From an uncultured Leptolyngbya sp. (lineage in GTDB: Bacteria; Cyanobacteriota; Cyanobacteriia; Phormidesmidales; Phormidesmidaceae), in contig CALBPH010000674.1 of assembly GCA_937899365.1 (NCBI GenBank), positions 1 through 19,315 of the forward strand: a stretch of 19,315 nucleotides of DNA, in the 5' to 3' direction. The translations under genes were made by a program, and so were the position numbers. The number at the start of each line of letters is the position of its first letter. The first letter of the stretch is position 1. Shown piece by piece: positions 8,553-16,406 of this stretch. The notes under the pieces are model-generated. The model had not been told where the DNA came from. It saw only the letters and a program-made list of their open reading frames with translations, and made no database searches.

Positions 8553-9656
8553 ATGCTGCCCTTCTTGCGCCCTGATCTGGCCAATCTCAAAGCTTATCAG
8601 CCCCATCCTCCCATCCCAGAGCCCTACGATCAGCTTGATACTAATGAGAGCCCGATTGATCTACCCGCTGATGTCAAAGCATCACTAGCAAATCATTACC
8701 AGCAATCCATTGCCGCCAACCGCTATCCAGATGGTGGGCATGGGGCTTTAAAGCAGGCCATCGCCGGTTATGTATCAGAATCAGCTGGTGGCGCAACGGC
8801 AGCCAATATATCTGTGGGCAACGGGTCCGATGAGCTGATTCGCTCATTGTTAATTGCGACAGCTATTAATAACGGCGCAATCTTGGTGGCCAGTCCCACC
8901 TTTTCCATGTACGGCATCTTGGCTCAAACACTAGGCGTCCAAGTTATAGACGTTGGTCGCACCGATGACTTCTGTATCAATTTAGACATCGCCCAGACAG
9001 CAATCGAGAACAATTCTGTTCGGGTTGTGTTTATGGTGCATCCCAACTCCCCGACGGCTAATGGCCTCAACATGGGGGAAATCGAATGGCTCCGACAGCT
9101 GCCCAACGATGTGCTGGTAGTCATTGATGAGGCATATTTTGAATTCAGCCAGCACACCCTCGTGGCCGATAGCCTGAGCCGTAGCAATTGGGTCGTGCTC
9201 AGAACCTTTTCTAAGGCATTTCGCCTCGCCGCCCACCGCGTGGGCTATGCCGTCGCCCAACCCGACTTAATTGAAGCCCTGGAAAAAGTTCGACTTCCCT
9301 ATAATCTGCCTAGCTTTTCCCAGGCAGCCGCACTCACCGCTCTGGCCCATCGCACCTCACTTTTGGCAACTTTAGAAACCACCGTTAAGGAACGGCAACA
9401 GATGGCCACCTGGCTGAGTGAGCAACCGGCTATTACGCCATGGCCCAGTGCGGCTAATTTTATTTACTGCCGTTTGAGCAACAAGGGGATAGCTCAATTG
9501 GGGATGGAGCAAGCTGAAGGATTACACCACATTTTCAGCACCCTGCGTCAGCAAGGCACATTGATTCGATATACCGGCGGTGGACTACGCATTAGCCTGG
9601 GCACACCCGAGGAAAATGATCGCACACGGGCAAATTTGCAAACCGTTATTGGTTAA
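8553..9656 (+). CDS. hisC: Histidinol-phosphate aminotransferase
   Basis: This 367-residue class I/II PLP-dependent aminotransferase fits HisC, which makes histidinol phosphate from imidazole acetol phosphate in histidine synthesis. Visible signatures are LDTNESP near the N-terminus, the glycine-rich NGSDELIR, HPNSPT with Asn165, the PLP-binding Asp192 in VIDEAYFEF, the Schiff-base Lys221 in TFSKAFRLAAHRVGYA, and RYTGGGLRISLGT at the C-terminus. The ATG at 8553 (MLPFLRPDLANL) is chosen over a TTG two codons upstream because it matches the usual family start. It ends about 30 bp before a perfect 28-bp palindrome. A related aromatic aminotransferase is the main alternative, but length and motifs favour HisC. 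Confidence 0.9.
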   Translation: MLPFLRPDLANLKAYQPHPPIPEPYDQLDTNESPIDLPADVKASLANHYQQSIAANRYPDGGHGALKQAIAGYVSESAGGATAANISVGNGSDELIRSLLIATAINNGAILVASPTFSMYGILAQTLGVQVIDVGRTDDFCINLDIAQTAIENNSVRVVFMVHPNSPTANGLNMGEIEWLRQLPNDVLVVIDEAYFEFSQHTLVADSLSRSNWVVLRTFSKAFRLAAHRVGYAVAQPDLIEALEKVRLPYNLPSFSQAAALTALAHRTSLLATLETTVKERQQMATWLSEQPAITPWPSAANFIYCRLSNKGIAQLGMEQAEGLHHIFSTLRQQGTLIRYTGGGLRISLGTPEENDRTRANLQTVIG

Positions 9657-9685
9657 ATTGGCCAATTGTCATACGCCAAACATGG

Positions 9686-9713
9686 GTAGGGGCGTTCCAT
9701 GGAACGCCCCTAC
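9686..9713. repeat. Perfect 28-bp palindrome between convergent genes
   Basis: Two 14-bp arms (GTAGGGGCGTTCCA and its exact reverse complement) meet without a spacer. It lies in the 72-bp gap between the ends of hisC (+) and the hypothetical locus (-). No T-run follows on either strand, so it is not a classic intrinsic terminator, though the hairpin could end or protect both transcripts. GC-rich palindromes of this look are often dispersed repeats in cyanobacterial genomes; whether this one is repeated cannot be seen from a single copy. Confidence 0.7.
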
Positions 9714-9728
9714 GAAAATCGGCACATT

Positions 9729-10361
9729 CTAACGGTCTAGGCCCAAACGAACGCGCCGCACGGTTTGGGGTAAAACGCCAACCATCAGAGCAAATGCTTC
9801 ATTGGGCACGTTGTCGATGGTGCCTTTGTCAAAATAGGTTTTGAACTGATCCAGGATCATCTGGGCCCGATCGTTGGAGCGGGGCTGATCGGTAAAGTTT
9901 TGGGTCAGACGAATCCACTGGAGGCGGATCTTGAGCGCCTTTTGATGATCTTCATGATCATCGGGCTCAATCAGAGACAGGTTGCCCAAAGGAATAATTT
10001 AGTGGCATCCCTGGTCAAAATCACCGCCCACCGCTGCCCCAGGACCAGCAAATTCGGCGTAGAACTCTCGAAAAATAATCAGACCGTTGCGACGGCGACT
10101 GTTGACGACTAGTAAATCGCCACGGTTTATCTTTTTAAGCAAACTGTCAACAGCTAGTGTTTCATTCACAGGCACGTTGGAACTAGAACCGGAAGACTGC
10201 TTGGCGCGCTCAGCCCACCACTTCACCGTACTATCTTCTAGATGCATAGCATCACCGGGGGATAGTTTGGATTGCACGGTGAACATATGGGGACGCTTTC
10301 GGCCCAAGTGTCGAACCGAAGAAGAATAGAGTGGCAAAGGGTTGGATTGAGCATCCATCAT
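9729..10361 (-). pseudogene. Hypothetical protein locus split by an in-frame TAA
   Basis: From ATG 10361 (or the adjacent ATG 10358) a 120-residue frame reads MMDAQSNPLPLYSSSVRHLGRK...DLLVVNSRRRNGLIIFREFYAEFAGPGAAVGGDFDQGCH and stops at TAA 9999-10001. The same frame stays open straight after it (IIPLGNLSLIEPDDHEDHQKALKIRLQWIRLTQNF...PNEAFALMVGVLPQTVRRVRLGLDR) to a TAG at 9729. The second part is well-ordered, charged protein but has no ATG near its beginning, only a TTG. The simplest reading is one soluble protein of about 210 residues interrupted by a nonsense codon. Two separate small genes 9 bp apart is the alternative. I do not recognise the family. The promoter side (10362-10653) holds a 20-bp palindrome. 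Confidence 0.55.
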
Positions 10362-10426
10362 GTTAGAGAGTCTACCTAGGGCTGAGGTAATCCAGACTAA
10401 TTACTCTTACTTTGATACGAACACAT

Positions 10427-10446
10427 TGATTTAGTGCACTAAATCA
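10427..10446. promoter_or_regulatory. 20-bp perfect palindrome, operator-like
   Basis: TGATTTAGTGCACTAAATCA is its own reverse complement. It sits 66 bp upstream of the start of the minus-strand hypothetical locus (ATG 10361), inside a 292-bp AT-rich gap between that gene and the GNAT gene. A symmetric site of this size in a promoter region suggests binding of a dimeric regulator. It does not match the consensus of NtcA (GTA-N8-TAC) or the CRP type (TGTGA-N6-TCACA). Regulator unknown. Confidence 0.5.
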
Positions 10447-10653
10447 GCAGAGTTTTATACAGTCTTTGATAGTTACCAGTCCCTCCTCATACTCACTACA
10501 TAAAAAATAATATTTATCAGGAGGATATGGATGGTTTCACGGTATGAGGGGTGAGAAGCATGGTATCGAAAGTACGCCCAAATTGCTGGCAATACTTAAA
10601 CGACGGGACTTTTAATATTCTCTAAGAAATGACTAACCTAAGTAGTTAAATAT

Positions 10654-11193
10654 TTAGAAAAATAACTCTTTCACCATCATTTGACGCCGTCGCCAGGGGG
10701 ATTTATCACTGACGCGATAGCCAATCTTTTGATACAGCGCCAGGGCAGATGGGTTATCGGTGGCGACATGGAGATAAAGCTGACGACATCCCCAGGTTTG
10801 AACAATGGCCTCACAGGCGATGAGCATTTGCTGGGCGATACCGCGACGACGATGGCGATAGTCAACAGCCACATTGGCAATGTAGGGACGGCGCGGTTGC
10901 AAGGGTTGCCAAAACTGCGATCGCAACGAAATTTCCACCGTACCCACAATCGCAGCCCCAACCGTCTGCACAACCAGACACTCATACTGATGGGGCGAAT
11001 TCTTTAAACGCCGCTTAATATCTTCTTGAATGCCCAGCCGCATAAGGGGGTAAAGCCAACGCTTGAAGTGCCGTTCGGGGTAAAAGCTTGTTAACAGCAG
11101 CTCGCCTAATTGAGATAGATCTGCAGGCTGGGCGGAGCGTAACCGATAGTCTTGGGGCAGGGTGCTAGCCCGATCCCAGTTGAGTCTGGACAT
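10654..11193 (-). CDS. GNAT-family N-acetyltransferase
   Basis: The 179-residue protein has the GNAT acetyl-CoA-binding core: beta-strand VGTVEISLR, then motif A as YIANVAVDYRHRRRGIAQQML (the R-R-x-G-x-A phosphate loop, about residues 114-122), and motif B as LHVATDNPSALALYQKIGYRV near the end. The substrate cannot be told from the sequence. The N-terminal part (LLLTSFYPERHFKRWLYPLMRLGIQEDIKRRL) is typical of cyanobacterial RimI-like members. The ATG at 11193 is the natural start. It is divergent from cyaC, with 169 bp between the two start codons. Confidence 0.88.
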   Translation of the reverse strand: MSRLNWDRASTLPQDYRLRSAQPADLSQLGELLLTSFYPERHFKRWLYPLMRLGIQEDIKRRLKNSPHQYECLVVQTVGAAIVGTVEISLRSQFWQPLQPRRPYIANVAVDYRHRRRGIAQQMLIACEAIVQTWGCRQLYLHVATDNPSALALYQKIGYRVSDKSPWRRRQMMVKELFF

Positions 11194-11362
11194 GGTGAGC
11201 GACTAAACAGCTTGGGAACTCTTGATAGGACCATTCAACCAGGTAATGCCCAGATTAAAGGCGGTAACACCTGGGTTGCTTCTTGAATATATGGAAGCAG
11301 AGGTCAACGGTGCACTACATGACAACCTCTTTCAACAGTCGGTTAAAGACACAACAGGGTGC

Positions 11363-14300
11363 ATGGCTAGCCAAACGCACAATCGACGAGTTCATACATC
11401 CAAGCCCAAGATTTTAATTGTTGACGACGAACCCCATAATTTAGACCTACTTCAGCGGACCTTTTATCGCGACTTGCAGGTGCTGCGGGCAGACAACGGT
11501 CAAGCCGCGTTGCTCAGTTTGGCTCAGCATCCCGATACGGCGGCCATTATTTCAGATCAGCGCATGCCTAGCATGAGCGGCACAGAACTGCTGCTACAAG
11601 TCGCGCACCAGTATCCCAACATTATCCGCATTATATTGACCGGCTATACCGATGTGGCGGATCTAGTCGAAGCCATCAATACGGGCCAAGTTTTCAAATA
11701 CATCACTAAACCCTGGGTAGAAGACGAGCTGCGAGCGGTCGTTCAACAGGCCATCGATACCCACCTGCTCCTAAAGTCCCGTACCCAGGAGCTCGATCGC
11801 ATCCTTGAACAAGAAACATTGCTCAATGAAATTACCCACACCATCCGCAGTGCCGAAACATCTGAGGAGATGCTAGAGGTCATTGCTCAGACCCTGGGAA
11901 AAACATTTGAAGCCGATTACTGCGTGCTACGGCCCCTCTATGATTTACCCAACCAACCACAGCGCTGCTGGACCTATCAGGCACCCTCAGCCAGCCCCGT
12001 AGAGGAGCAAACCCTGACAGAAACAGCCATAGACACGGATCACCTGCGGGTGATCCAGGCGTCAGATCTAGCAGTCCCCCATGGCAGCCTGCCTATTGCC
12101 TATCTAACCCTTGCCCCACACACCAGCGTTCTCATACCGCACACGAGCAAACGCGAACCCCTGGCCATCATAGCCAAACACCACTGCCAGCGGCCTAACC
12201 ACTGGGGCACCAGGCCACTCAAGCAGCTCAAGACCCTCACCGACCAAGCCGCCTTAGCCCTGGCTCAAACGTGGACCTACGAGCGGGTTCAGGCCTTGGC
12301 TCAACGGGAGGTTTTAATCAACACCATTACCCAGGCCATTCACGGGAGCTTAGAACCCAAGCAAATTTTTTCGGCCAGTACCCACAAATTGGGCCACGCT
12401 CGCCAGACGGATGGCTGTGCGCGTTCCCTCTGGACCCAGGATGATGACTATGTGGACTGTGTTGGCCTGTACGATGTCAACCAAGCCAATATCCTGACGC
12501 TGCCCACATCCCAAGTCAAAATCAGCGAAAACCCTATCTTGCAAGAACTGTTGACCAGTCGGTCTCCGGTGGTCTTCGATGATTTGTCTAAATCAGCGTC
12601 CCAAACGCCCATACGTCTATCGTTTCATACCCAAGCAACGGCATTACTCTTGGTGCCCCTGATTACCGATGGGCAAATCATCGGCAGCATTAGCCTGCGC
12701 CAAACCCAGCCCCGCCATTGGCATATGGAGGAAATTAACCTGGCCCAGGCGGTCGCCAACCAGGCCGCCATTGCCGTGCAGCAGGCCAGACTCTATCAAA
12801 CAACGCGGCAACAGGCCGAGCAGCTCTTAGCCTTAGACGCGCAAAAAACCACATTCTTTCAGAATATTTCCCACGAGTTTCGCACCCCCCTAACACTGAC
12901 CATTGGTCCATTAGAGTCAGCGGTAGAGCAAGGTACAGGACTCCCCTTAGATCAGTCCGTTATTGCCCTGCGTAATGCTCGGCGATTGCTACGTCTAGTC
13001 AATCAGCTACTCGACCTACAGCGTTTAGATGCAGGTCAGATGCAGGCCACCTTCTATCCGTGCGACTTTGCCCAGGTGGTGAAGGGGGTGGCCGAATCGT
13101 TTCAGGCCTATTGCGATCGCAAACACATTCGCCTCACCACTCAGATTCAGCCCTGCCCATCGGTGTATTTAGACCTGGAAAGGTTTGACAAAGTGCTGTA
13201 CAACATCCTTTCCAACGCGGTGAAATTCACCCCCGCAGGTGGGGCCATTCAAATCACCCTCAACACCTTTGAAAAAAGCTGCTACCTAGAAATCGAAGAC
13301 ACCGGCATTGGTATCCGCAAAGAACAGTTACCCCATATTTTTGAGCGTTTTCAACAGGCCGACGGCTCCGCTAGCCGCACCCATGAAGGCACTGGGTTAG
13401 GACTGGCCCTGGTCAAAGAACTAGTAGCGTTACATGGCGGCGATGTACGGGTTTCATCGGCCTATGGAGCCGGCACCCTCTTCACGGTCGAACTTCCCTT
13501 AGGGGCCGACCATCTGCCCACCGACCGAGTGAGCACCACCAGTCGCACCCTTGAACAACAGCGCGCTGCCATAGAGCTAGCCGATCTTCAACACGAAGTA
13601 GCCTCAGATGAGCCAACCGTCGCACCGACTGACATTACCACCGACGCACCGACATGCCCTTTACCCAATGCCACCTTGCCCCACCAGGGAGCCAAGATCC
13701 TCGTCGTTGACGATCATCCAGATTTACGTCGTTATGTGGCAAGTATCTTGCAGCGTCAGGGCCATCACATTAGTACTGCCCACAACGGAGCCACTGGCCT
13801 AGAGGTAGCTCACCAGGTCCACCCCCAGCTGATCATTACGGACCTGATGATGCCCCAAGTATCGGGTTTAGAACTCATTCAGCAGGTGCGCCGCGATCCT
13901 GAGCTACAGGGCATTCCAATTATTCTACTCACCGCCAATGTGGATGATGACACTCGGCTAGAGGGCACTGAACAAGGGGCAGATGCCTATATATCTAAAC
14001 CATTTAAAGATCGAGAACTCCTGGCAGAGGTGCGTAATCTGCTAGCACTAAAAGCCAGTGAACGCCAGGTGGTAGAACTCAACCAGTACCTGACTAACTC
14101 GGTTCTCAAGCGATTTTTACCAGCTACCCTGGTGCAAAAAGCGGCCCACGGAAATCTGCAGCTCAACCTCACCCCAGAACCCCGCCTAGTGACCGTACTC
14201 TTTAGCGACATCGTCGGGTTTACTCAGCTCTCCAATACGTTGCGATCTCGCCGAGTCGCTGAACTACTCAACGAATATTTTGAGGTCATGACCCAGGCCA

Positions 14301-14764
14301 TTTTTGACCAGGGGGGCACCGTGGATAAATTTATGGGTGATGCGGTCCTCGCCCTCTTTGGAGCACCAGAATCCCTCAGCCCAAATGAACAGGTACGACG
14401 TGCGATCGCAGCGGCTCGACACATGTACCAAAACTTAGAAGAGTTAAACCAGCGATGGCAGGGGGTCCCCAACGTCACGTTTCGCTGTGGCATCCATCAA
14501 GGCACCGCCGTTGTCGGCATGTTTGGCAGCTCTCAACGAGCCGACTACACCGCCATTGGCCCCAGCGTCAACATCGCCGCCCGGCTACAGGAAGCCGCCA
14601 ATGGCAAAAGTATTTTGGTCTCCGCCGCCGTTGCCGACTACCTAGACACCCAGGAAATTATTAAATCGAGTTCCCTCAAACTTAAAGGAATTGACGAAAC
14701 CGTCTTAACATTTACGGTCAAAACCTCAATGTCGTCAGAACTAGACAATCGCGGCAAACACTAA
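11363..14764 (+). CDS. cyaC: Hybrid sensor kinase / response regulator / class III adenylate cyclase (CyaC type)
   Basis: The 1133-residue protein has the domain order known from cyanobacterial CyaC. REC1 spans about residues 14-135 (phospho-acceptor Asp65 in SDQRMP, Lys116). Two GAF-like domains follow (about 150-305 and 318-475). The HisKA domain has H-box NISHEFRTPL (His504), and the HATPase has NILSNAVKFTP, DTGIGI (646-651) and GTGLGL (676-681). REC2 is at about 776-900 (Asp827, Lys879). The cyclase domain runs from about 940 to 1115. Its two metal aspartates are Asp949 (LFSDIVGFT) and Asp993 (KFMGDAV); Lys989 and Thr1063 are the adenine-recognition pair, and Asn1070 and Arg1074 stabilise the transition state. 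Thr in place of Asp at 1063 is the variant linked to bicarbonate-responsive cyclases such as CyaB1. It should make cAMP from ATP under phosphorelay control. No membrane segments. The ATG at 11363 is chosen because REC1 begins soon after; upstream in-frame starts (ATG 11291, ATG 11246) remain possible. Confidence 0.93.
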   Translation: MASQTHNRRVHTSKPKILIVDDEPHNLDLLQRTFYRDLQVLRADNGQAALLSLAQHPDTAAIISDQRMPSMSGTELLLQVAHQYPNIIRIILTGYTDVADLVEAINTGQVFKYITKPWVEDELRAVVQQAIDTHLLLKSRTQELDRILEQETLLNEITHTIRSAETSEEMLEVIAQTLGKTFEADYCVLRPLYDLPNQPQRCWTYQAPSASPVEEQTLTETAIDTDHLRVIQASDLAVPHGSLPIAYLTLAPHTSVLIPHTSKREPLAIIAKHHCQRPNHWGTRPLKQLKTLTDQAALALAQTWTYERVQALAQREVLINTITQAIHGSLEPKQIFSASTHKLGHARQTDGCARSLWTQDDDYVDCVGLYDVNQANILTLPTSQVKISENPILQELLTSRSPVVFDDLSKSASQTPIRLSFHTQATALLLVPLITDGQIIGSISLRQTQPRHWHMEEINLAQAVANQAAIAVQQARLYQTTRQQAEQLLALDAQKTTFFQNISHEFRTPLTLTIGPLESAVEQGTGLPLDQSVIALRNARRLLRLVNQLLDLQRLDAGQMQATFYPCDFAQVVKGVAESFQAYCDRKHIRLTTQIQPCPSVYLDLERFDKVLYNILSNAVKFTPAGGAIQITLNTFEKSCYLEIEDTGIGIRKEQLPHIFERFQQADGSASRTHEGTGLGLALVKELVALHGGDVRVSSAYGAGTLFTVELPLGADHLPTDRVSTTSRTLEQQRAAIELADLQHEVASDEPTVAPTDITTDAPTCPLPNATLPHQGAKILVVDDHPDLRRYVASILQRQGHHISTAHNGATGLEVAHQVHPQLIITDLMMPQVSGLELIQQVRRDPELQGIPIILLTANVDDDTRLEGTEQGADAYISKPFKDRELLAEVRNLLALKASERQVVELNQYLTNSVLKRFLPATLVQKAAHGNLQLNLTPEPRLVTVLFSDIVGFTQLSNTLRSRRVAELLNEYFEVMTQAIFDQGGTVDKFMGDAVLALFGAPESLSPNEQVRRAIAAARHMYQNLEELNQRWQGVPNVTFRCGIHQGTAVVGMFGSSQRADYTAIGPSVNIAARLQEAANGKSILVSAAVADYLDTQEIIKSSSLKLKGIDETVLTFTVKTSMSSELDNRGKH

Positions 14765-14810
14765 GCGCCAGCAGACACCCGCACCAGACCACCGCTCAGG
14801 CGACGACGCT

Positions 14811-15413
14811 TTAACCCGTTGGTAATCCATAGCTATGCATGATGTGACGCATCCGCTTTTTTGCCCGTGATACCCGTTTTCGCAGCGTAGCTTGGGTGGG
14901 AATATCCGTTTCTCCCAACGAGGCCAAACGATCTGTAATTTGCTCCCACGACAGTCGCTCAATGGTACGCCACACCAGCAGCTGAGCCGTGTGATCATCC
15001 TCACGGGATAGGGTCCTCAGCGCTTTATAGAGCAAATCGATTTCATGGCGCAGATCGATTTCTTCTAGCACATAGTCGGGTTCAGCACTGATGCGATATT
15101 CAATATCTTCATAACTCTGAGATGCCTGACGCTGGGCCTGACGACTTTTTTCGCGCACAATATTAAACGCAGTGCGCTTGAGCCAGGCATGGGGGTTGTA
15201 AATCATTTCACCCGTTCGTTGCTTAGCCTTACCCCTGAGATAAGCCTCAAACAAAATTTCATGGGGCTCTAACTGATGCATGAGCCGAAACTGATAAAGA
15301 TGACGACGTACAGTCGCTAATGTGGAATACGCGTAGGAATTACCGCCACCTAATATTTCTGAAAGGGCAAGATCCAAAACATCCAATAAAGGCAAGTCAG
15401 GGTGGTCAGCCAT
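14811..15413 (-). CDS. ECF-like sigma-70 family RNA polymerase sigma factor
   Basis: The 200-residue protein (from ATG 15413, MADHPDLPLLDVLDLALSEIL) has a region 2-like block (FEAYLRGKAKQ...YNPHAWLKRTAFNIVREKSRQAQRQ) and a region 4 helix-turn-helix (LSREDDHTAQLLVWRTIERLSWEQITDRL...ATLRKRVSRAKKRMRHI). Regions 1 and 3 are absent, which is the group 4 (ECF) layout. The start is uncertain: the frame continues to a TTG at 15488. Still further up in the same frame is an ATG (15527) with a strong ribosome-binding site, but a TAG at 15504-15506 separates it. No anti-sigma gene is obvious beside it; the divergent neighbour (15761) is a soluble protein with a peptidoglycan-binding-like repeat. It converges on cyaC with 46 bp between the stops. 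Confidence 0.8.
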   Translation of the reverse strand: MADHPDLPLLDVLDLALSEILGGGNSYAYSTLATVRRHLYQFRLMHQLEPHEILFEAYLRGKAKQRTGEMIYNPHAWLKRTAFNIVREKSRQAQRQASQSYEDIEYRISAEPDYVLEEIDLRHEIDLLYKALRTLSREDDHTAQLLVWRTIERLSWEQITDRLASLGETDIPTQATLRKRVSRAKKRMRHIMHSYGLPTG

Positions 15414-15760
15414 ACCAATGAGCCGTTTGATTTTATTTATTGCATCTGTCAGGTTAGTTAGGACAACGGATATCCTTGAAAGCCTCAAATTACAACAGCT
15501 AACCTAACTCACAACCGACGTTGGCATCACCTCTCCTTGGGAGATATGCATTCGTCAATTGCTCTATAGTGACGTTCAGCTTGAACCTGTGACATTCCGC
15601 ATGGTGTCTATGGTTATTCAAATATCCGTAGATCTGCTGACCAAGCACCGCCATTTCTCCCCAGCGGTTTAGGCCAATCGAGCACCAATCAGAAATTTGT
15701 CGTCACAGTAGCGTAGCCACAATCACTAACTCCTTAGCGCACATCACCGGAGAGGCTCCT
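15414..15760. promoter_or_regulatory. Divergent control region between sigma-factor and PGB-repeat genes
   Basis: This 347-bp stretch lies between two divergently transcribed genes and should hold both promoters, though no clear -10/-35 pair stands out. On the minus strand an AAGGAGAGGTG ribosome-binding site precedes ATG 15527, which opens a seven-codon frame (MPTSVVS, then TAG at 15504-15506) in the sigma-factor frame. The same sequence can fold as TCTCC-CAA-GGAGA, covering that ribosome-binding site. On the plus strand GGAGAGG lies 10 nt before the ATG at 15761 and can pair with the CTCC next to it. Confidence 0.5.
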
Positions 15761-16246
15761 ATGTTTAGCCGCCCTAGCCATCTCGATATCAGCGATTATG
15801 CCCAAGAACATCGGGATTTGATCCAGACTTATTGCCAGCTAACAGTACAGCCTGCACTCAGCAATAGTGACACCACACGTCTAGCTGACATTTTGGCAAC
15901 GGCTGAAACAGGTCCCTTAATTAGATTTATACTGGATGAAGCCGACCATATGTTGGCCCATTTATACAATTTTATTGATGATAGGGATATTGCAGAACAA
16001 CAGCAAAAATTGCAGACAAGCCTCAGCGATGCATGGCTAAACCAGGCATTTCAGGATCTGGCCTACCGGCTGCAGGCTTCCCAATGTCAAAGTCTGCAGC
16101 AGTACCTTAAGGAACAGGGTTTTTACGAGGGCGCTATTGACGGTGTGTTAGGACAATCCACCAAAGCTGCTATGCAGAAATGTTGCGACCAGCAGGGTGA
16201 ATTGCCACAGCCTTTCCCCATAAATACCCCCGATGTAGTCAGTTAG
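15761..16246 (+). CDS. Cytoplasmic protein with C-terminal peptidoglycan-binding-like (PG_binding_1) repeat
   Basis: The 161-residue protein has no signal peptide or membrane helix. Its N-terminal two thirds are predicted helical (HRDLIQTYCQLTVQPALSN...GPLIRFILDEADHMLAHLYNFIDD) and resemble no family I know. Residues about 113-142 (LQQYLKEQGFYEGAIDGVLGQSTKAAMQ) match the PG_binding_1 repeat pattern of a paired helix with GFYxGxIDGxxGxxTxxA. Without export, the repeat more likely serves as a protein-binding module than a cell-wall anchor. The ATG follows a GGAGAGG ribosome-binding site. It is divergent from the ECF-like sigma gene, so a regulatory link (for example as anti-sigma or partner) is possible but only inferred from position. 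Confidence 0.72.
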   Translation: MFSRPSHLDISDYAQEHRDLIQTYCQLTVQPALSNSDTTRLADILATAETGPLIRFILDEADHMLAHLYNFIDDRDIAEQQQKLQTSLSDAWLNQAFQDLAYRLQASQCQSLQQYLKEQGFYEGAIDGVLGQSTKAAMQKCCDQQGELPQPFPINTPDVVS

Positions 16247-16406
16247 CAAAACGCACCATAGTCTTTTAGTTCAAGGGTTTAGGCCACTTATTAATGTCCT
16301 GGCATCTGTCCCAGTCGATGTATTGACCATTACCATCGCCGTCACATCTCTACGGATGGCATCACTAGTTAATAAGTAAGGCTAATGGAATCCCTTAAAG
16401 AGCACT

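Noticed and set aside
9729..9989. Independent 86-codon gene starting at TTG 9989
   Set aside because: It has no credible start signal and continues the frame of the upstream 120 codons, so it is treated as part of one interrupted locus.
11222..11362. 47-codon N-terminal extension of cyaC to a TTG
   Set aside because: No domain similarity and a rare start; REC1 begins just after the chosen ATG. Internal ATGs at 11246 and 11291 cannot be excluded.
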